A stretch of 64,000 nt of DNA from MED-G116 sp038147495 (GTDB taxonomy: Bacteria; Pseudomonadota; Alphaproteobacteria; Puniceispirillales; Puniceispirillaceae). The stretch lies in the NCBI GenBank assembly GCA_038147495.1, contig JAYQTT010000002.1, positions 248,001-312,000 of the forward strand, written 5' to 3'. The notes beneath the pieces were generated by a model. That model was not told where the DNA came from. It made no database searches and saw nothing but the letters and a program-made list of their open reading frames with translations. Below, one piece after another: positions 60,223-64,000 of the stretch; within the stretch, counting starts at the first letter, position 1, and every line of letters begins with the position of its first letter. A program made the translations under genes and the position numbers.

Positions 60223-61841
60223 ACATCAATCGCAAGGCTGGCGGTGGTTACGTCATAATTGGCATTGGCGTTGCCGCCAGCCTTGTCATAATCGCGCTGC
60301 TTACAATTGGCGCACTCTTGGTTGCAGGCGATGTAGGCAGTGGTTTTGGTGGAACGTCCCTCGCCTCGATTTGGCGCGTTGCGCTTTTTACCTTCTGGCA
60401 GGCATCGTTGTCGGCCCTATTATCGCTTGCTATTGCCTTGCCAGTGGCAAGAGCATGTTGGCGTAGATCCTTAGCATGGCACGCCAATAAATTGATTTTG
60501 CTGTCATTTCTAACCGTTGTGATGCCAACCACGGTGGCGGTTTCAGGATTGCTTGGCATTTGGGGGCAGACGGGCCTTGTCTCGTCAATATTGGCCCGCA
60601 TGGGCGCAGCGCCCCTGCCCCCGATCTATGGTCTTGGCGCGGTATTGCTGGCCCATGTGTTTTTCAATGCGCCACTTATGTTGCGTGTATTGCTGACTGT
60701 GTTCGCCGCGATCCCGGCAGAACAGATGCGCCTTGCCGCGCAATGGGGACTTGGCGATTGGCAGCGTTTCCGGATCATTGAATGGCCGCGTCTGCGTGCG
60801 GTAATTCCGGGGTTGCTCGCACTTGTCTTTTTGCTGTGTTTTACCTCTTTTTCGCTGATCCTGATGCTTGGCGGCGGTCCAGCGGTAACAACGCTTGAGG
60901 TTAATATCTACACAGCTCTGCGGTTTGATTTCGATCTCCGCATGGCGGCATCGCTGAGCCTCGTGCAATTGTCGATCTGTGCTGTTGTTGTGGCGTTTCT
61001 TGCGCGATTTGGCACCACAACCATGTCCGGCGTGGCGCCGGCACGCTCACGGCGGCTCCCCCAGCGTGGCGATGAGAATCCTGTTGGAAAAGCCATTGAT
61101 GCTTTTTTACTGGCAGGATTTATGTGTCTTGCAGTCGCGCCGGTGCTTTCGGTGATATTCAAGGGTGTTTCGAATCATATGGTCTCAATATTTCTTTGGC
61201 CATCATTTCAACGGGCGTTGTTGGCGACGCTTGGTGTTGCTGTGACATCGGGGATATTGGCAACTGGGGTGGCGCTGTTAATGGCGGCATCGCGCGTCCG
61301 CCTTGGTCCAGCTGGCCAATGGAGCTTTGATCTGGCGGTATCGCTTTACCTTGCCGTTTCAGCGATCGTTCTTGGCACCGGAGCTTTTATTCTGCTTCGC
61401 GGCATCGTCGATGTGTTTTTGCTGGCACCAGTGCTTGTGCTTATGGCGAATATGCTTGTCGCGCTTCCCTTTGCCTATCGGGTTGTACAGGGCAAAATGG
61501 CGTTGCTGGCCAAGACACAGGACAAATTATGTCTAAGCCTTGATGTGCGTGGATGGCGGCGATTTCGGCTTGTGACTTTGCCGGCAATGGCACCGGAGAT
61601 TGGTTTTGCGGCGGGGCTCAGCGCGGCACTGTCAGTGGGTGATCTGACGGTGATTGCGCTCTTTGGCAGTCAGCAGTTCCAAACATTGCCGTGGCTGTTG
61701 TACCAAATGATGGCGCGATACCGCACCGGTGACGCGGCCGCCCTCGCCTTGATCTTGTTGCTGATAACAATTTTGATATTTGTTGGCTTTGCCCTTGGGG
61801 CGAGATGGCTGCAAAGGAGGCCACGCCATGCTGCAGGTTGA
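60198..61841 (+). CDS. thiP: Thiamine ABC transporter permease
   Basis: The 547-residue protein is a fused double permease, as normal for ThiP: two halves each with about six membrane helices and a coupling loop (EQMRLAAQWGLGDWQRFRII and DKLCLSLDVRGWRRFRLVTL). LVFLLCFTSFSLILMLGGGP is typical of the family. The start overlaps thiB, and the ribosome site is weak, so coupling to thiB translation is likely. The stop overlaps thiQ by 14 bases. Confidence 0.94.
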   Translation: MAVRDHQININRKAGGGYVIIGIGVAASLVIIALLTIGALLVAGDVGSGFGGTSLASIWRVALFTFWQASLSALLSLAIALPVARACWRRSLAWHANKLILLSFLTVVMPTTVAVSGLLGIWGQTGLVSSILARMGAAPLPPIYGLGAVLLAHVFFNAPLMLRVLLTVFAAIPAEQMRLAAQWGLGDWQRFRIIEWPRLRAVIPGLLALVFLLCFTSFSLILMLGGGPAVTTLEVNIYTALRFDFDLRMAASLSLVQLSICAVVVAFLARFGTTTMSGVAPARSRRLPQRGDENPVGKAIDAFLLAGFMCLAVAPVLSVIFKGVSNHMVSIFLWPSFQRALLATLGVAVTSGILATGVALLMAASRVRLGPAGQWSFDLAVSLYLAVSAIVLGTGAFILLRGIVDVFLLAPVLVLMANMLVALPFAYRVVQGKMALLAKTQDKLCLSLDVRGWRRFRLVTLPAMAPEIGFAAGLSAALSVGDLTVIALFGSQQFQTLPWLLYQMMARYRTGDAAALALILLLITILIFVGFALGARWLQRRPRHAAG

Positions 61842-62457
61842 AAATCTTGAATTCAGCTGGGAGCCCGGATCCGTTCTGTCCTATGATTTGTCGGTATCCA
61901 GCGGAGAGATTCTGGCGGTTCGTGGTTCGTCCGGCGTGGGTAAGACGACATTGCTGGAATTGATCGCCGGATTTCAGCAACCAGACCGGGGGCGAATCCT
62001 CTGGAAGGATAAGGATTTGACCGAATTGCCGCCATGGGAGCGACCGGTTACCTCTGTTTTCCAATCGGACAATCTTTTCGGGCATCTCAGCTGTTTTGAT
62101 AATGTTGTCATCGGGCTGGGCGGCCGCAGAGCGGATGACGCGTTACGCCAGCAGATCAATGAGTGCTTTGATCTTCTTGGCCTGCAGGGCTTGCAGCAGC
62201 GGTTGCCCTCGGAAATTTCTGGCGGGCAACAACAACGTGTGGCGCTGGCACGCGCGCTGATCCGGGCAAAGCCTATTCTATTGCTGGATGAGAGTTTCAG
62301 TGCGCTTGACTGGACAATGCGGCAAGGCTGCTTTGATGCTTTGCGTGCTGTCGTTGACGCGCATGACATGGCAACCTTGCTGGTGAGCCATGATGACAGG
62401 GACGCCGAATATCTGGAATGTCGTCAGCTTTTACTCAGACCACCGGAGACAAGGTGA
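61828..62457 (+). CDS. thiQ: Thiamine ABC transporter ATP-binding protein
   Basis: Read from ATG 61828, seven bases after AAGGAGG, the 209-residue ATPase has Walker A RGSSGVGKTT (32-41), signature ISGGQQQRVALARAL, Walker B PILLLDESFSALD (Glu to Ser change next to the Asp-Glu pair is as usual in ThiQ) and the switch His in LVSHDD. The N-terminus LQVENLEFSWEPGS matches ThiQ. It completes the riboswitch-controlled operon. Confidence 0.95.
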   Translation: MLQVENLEFSWEPGSVLSYDLSVSSGEILAVRGSSGVGKTTLLELIAGFQQPDRGRILWKDKDLTELPPWERPVTSVFQSDNLFGHLSCFDNVVIGLGGRRADDALRQQINECFDLLGLQGLQQRLPSEISGGQQQRVALARALIRAKPILLLDESFSALDWTMRQGCFDALRAVVDAHDMATLLVSHDDRDAEYLECRQLLLRPPETR

Positions 62458-62600
62458 ATGAGGTTGTTCCCGAGTTGGCGGTTCTGTGAATTTCACTTCA
62501 TTATTTATTAATAAATCATTCTCTAAAGTAGCGTTTATCAACAGTGAACGCCCCCGCCTGATGGTGAGTTCATTGTTCAACGCACCGAGAGAGACTGGTT

Positions 62601-62804
62601 ATGCAAATTGTCAGAGTAAGTTTTTTCAGTGAATTGAGTGTTCAGAGTTTGACGCGACGTGTGTTCCTCCCTCGCGTAAAGCGACAGGCTTTGGATACGC
62701 TGATTTGCCAGATGATGCAGGGACCGGAATTTTTTGCCTGTTACCATGAGGCCGATGGCGGTGTCGTGGCACTAGACAGGCATGGTGTTCGCGTCCGCGG
62801 ATAG
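62601..62804 (+). CDS. Small protein of unknown function
   Basis: A 67-residue protein (MQIVRVSFFSELSVQSLTRR start) follows GAGAGAG ten bases before the ATG and ends 37 bases before a strong hairpin, which makes it a plausible gene. The sequence is basic, with CQMMQGPEFFACYHEADGGV in the middle and a C-terminal VVALDRHGVRVRG. No family is recognised and no membrane segment is seen. It could be a small regulator or a spurious frame. Confidence 0.4.
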   Translation: MQIVRVSFFSELSVQSLTRRVFLPRVKRQALDTLICQMMQGPEFFACYHEADGGVVALDRHGVRVRG

Positions 62805-62841
62805 GTTTTTTCTTCCTTTGCCCGATCTGCGGATAAAAAAA

Positions 62842-62865
62842 GCCCCCGGTCAATTGGCCGGGGGC
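62842..62865 (-). terminator. Strong bidirectional hairpin terminator
   Basis: GCCCCCGG (62842-62849) and CCGGGGGC (62858-62865) are perfect eight-base arms around an eight-base loop. On the minus strand a run of seven T follows (62841-62835 region), so it terminates the tRNA-Lys transcript 20 bases after the CCA end. On the plus strand AATTTT follows, so it may also end the small-protein transcript. Confidence 0.9.
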
Positions 62866-62884
62866 AATTTTCAGCAAAATGTGA

Positions 62885-62960
62885 TGGTGAGCGCGACAGG
62901 ACTCGAACCTGTGACCCAGTGATTAAAAGTCACTTGCTCTACCAACTGAGCTACGCGCCC
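62885..62960 (-). tRNA. tRNA-Lys (UUU anticodon)
   Basis: On the minus strand acceptor GGGCGCG (62960-62954) pairs with CGCGCTC (62895-62889), then discriminator A and an encoded CCA (62887-62885). D-loop AGCTCAGTTGGTAGAGC, anticodon loop CTTTTAA (UUU) and T-loop GGTTCGAGTCC are all present. Length is 76 bases. Confidence 0.98.
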
Positions 62961-63278
62961 TCACTTATCATCACTTGCCGTAAAGTGACCTTGGTCGCCC
63001 AACGTCACCCGACCTGTGTATAGGGCCTCGTTGACTCTGTGTAAACCCTAAAAAACCTATGCGCCTCTTATGTTTTGTATGTCAGGTTGTGGAGACCGGA
63101 AAGGTCAAGTGACCGTGAAAAGAGCTGTGGTTTTTGACGCTGCAATTTTTCGAGATTCCAGAAGTTTGGTGAGTGCTATCGATCATAGAACTTATTATCA
63201 AGTCTGGATAATTCTCTTGTGCAAGTCGTTAGAAACGGGTTTTTGGAAAAACCTAAAAGTGCAGCTGCACCCATTCTG
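62961..63278. other. Intergenic region without recognisable gene
   Basis: About 318 bases between tRNA-Lys and the DUF1116 gene hold no convincing coding sequence. It includes the promoter region of tRNA-Lys (unassigned), the palindrome GGTCA-AG-TGACC (63103-63114) and a related near-palindrome GTGACC-TT-GGTCGC (62985-62998). Both share the TGACC/GGTC half-sites. A regulator binding there is possible but unsupported. Confidence 0.45.
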
Positions 63279-64000
63279 CTAGTGTCCGGTGAGCGCGGCC
63301 ATTGCGGACGTGAACATGTCCATCGGTGGATCAAAAATTCCGCCGCCAATGCGACCAAGCTTCCCCTCACGGTCTAAGATTCCAAGCGCCACAATCGGCC
63401 CTGCGCCATTGGCAACCGCCTCTCGTGCGGTGATGCCAAGAGGCGGAGCAGCGAAGTTAAAATCAAGATGTGGCCCAAGCCGAAGTGCATCGATACGTCG
63501 CTCAAAATCAGCCGGTGCAAATGTGCCAAGTGCCTTCATCTGTTCAGGTGATTGCGTGATATTCATGGCACCAAGGCCAAGCGCTTCAACAACCGCGCTG
63601 TCGCCAATGGCACCCAGCCGCCGCGTGTCGTCGAGATGTTCTGTGATCTGACCATTGGGAGGCGAGGCAGGAGCAGTGAACCATTGACCGGGAAGTCCGG
63701 CAATCTGCAGGCCGACATCAACTCCATTACCACCCATCGCAGTAATCAGGCTGGAACCGGCAATGCCGCTGGCCACTGACATCAGGCATTTTGATGCCGC
63801 CATCCACAAGTTTAAAAACATGCTTGGTGATTGATCAAGAAAGGCCCGCACTTCGGAATTTGCCATACCGCCTTTGGTGCGGGCATCAATTTCTGCAACC
63901 AGTAGACGTGTGGCCTCAATGGTGCGGCCATGGCAATCATCACCGGCGGCAAGTCCTGCAGAGGCGAAAGGAATCAATTCCAACCCCTCGCCAAGACCGG
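63279..64000 (-). CDS. DUF1116 family protein (C-terminal part, runs off the window)
   Basis: The frame is open from the right edge to the stop at 63279, giving about 240 C-terminal residues. AGDDCHGRTIEAT, then NGVDVGLQIAGLPGQWFTAP and GDSAVVEALGLGAMN are typical of DUF1116, whose members include proteins of oxamate/allantoin-type carbamoyl-transfer pathways (AllG/YlbE-like). The family is usually 400-470 residues, so roughly the first half lies outside. No local partner (FdrA-like protein, carbamate kinase) is visible within the window. Confidence 0.85.
   Translation of the reverse strand, partial: GLGEGLELIPFASAGLAAGDDCHGRTIEATRLLVAEIDARTKGGMANSEVRAFLDQSPSMFLNLWMAASKCLMSVASGIAGSSLITAMGGNGVDVGLQIAGLPGQWFTAPASPPNGQITEHLDDTRRLGAIGDSAVVEALGLGAMNITQSPEQMKALGTFAPADFERRIDALRLGPHLDFNFAAPPLGITAREAVANGAGPIVALGILDREGKLGRIGGGIFDPPMDMFTSAMAALTGH

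Noticed and set aside
63070..63282. 70-residue plus-strand open frame
   Set aside because: No ribosome site, poor composition and no similarity to any family; it reads into the end of the convergent DUF1116 gene.
1..64000. Insertion sequences, prophage genes, integrases, CRISPR arrays
   Set aside because: Looked for on both strands; no transposase, integrase or regularly spaced repeats were seen.

Overview
This window reads as chromosomal DNA of a free-living, probably marine, alphaproteobacterium of roughly 50% GC by eye. The best clue is the right-hand block rlpA - D-Ala-D-Ala carboxypeptidase - tmk - holB - metG - tatD - metallo-beta-lactamase hydrolase, an order typical of Alphaproteobacteria. 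Several periplasmic-binding-protein transporters, heterotetrameric sarcosine oxidase and a TRAP system suggest a marine heterotroph such as the SAR116 group, but that placement is inference only. No insertion sequence, phage gene or CRISPR array was seen.

Left part (1-10.2 kb): an XRE-cupin regulator (cut by the edge), a SAM methyltransferase, a DUF1330 protein, a phytanoyl-CoA-type dioxygenase and a flavin reductase, followed by the histidine utilisation genes. hutF-hutC and hutI-hutH-hutU run divergently from a promoter overlapped by a HutC-type palindrome. hutU carries a one-base frameshift in a G run. No hutG is present.

Middle part (10.3-36.2 kb): a catabolic and uptake island. Two paralogous polar amino acid ABC transporters (10.3-13.8 and 27.4-30.8 kb) flank a LysR regulator, a translationally coupled HisC-like aminotransferase plus two-subunit ThDP decarboxylase, an AstE/aspartoacylase-type deacylase, a VanA-like Rieske oxygenase, soxBDAG, a NicX/M29-like protein, a carboxymuconolactone-decarboxylase-like protein and a DUF6282 metal hydrolase. 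A glutathione transferase and a complete branched-chain-type ABC transporter follow. The last is preceded by a palindrome sharing a 15-base core with the hut operator, so it probably belongs to the HutC regulon. Together the genes look like a route for importing histidine and an N-methylated or N-acylated, perhaps heteroaromatic, amino compound, removing its methyl groups and feeding the product to central metabolism; the substrate is not determinable here.

36.3-44.4 kb: two secreted proteins of unknown role (one with an HExxH motif), then a second catabolic operon: Gfo/Idh/MocA dehydrogenase, TRAP transporter and a shikimate/quinate-dehydrogenase-like enzyme with a divergent GntR/FCD regulator.

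Right part (44.5-64 kb): tRNA-Ser(UGA), an RND efflux pair whose adaptor has an extra C-terminal domain, the cell-wall and replication/translation block, a DUF2061 membrane protein, a TPP riboswitch controlling thiBPQ, tRNA-Lys(UUU), and the C-terminal half of a DUF1116 protein running off the right edge. A recurring feature is a stem-loop directly after four of the five substrate-binding-protein genes.
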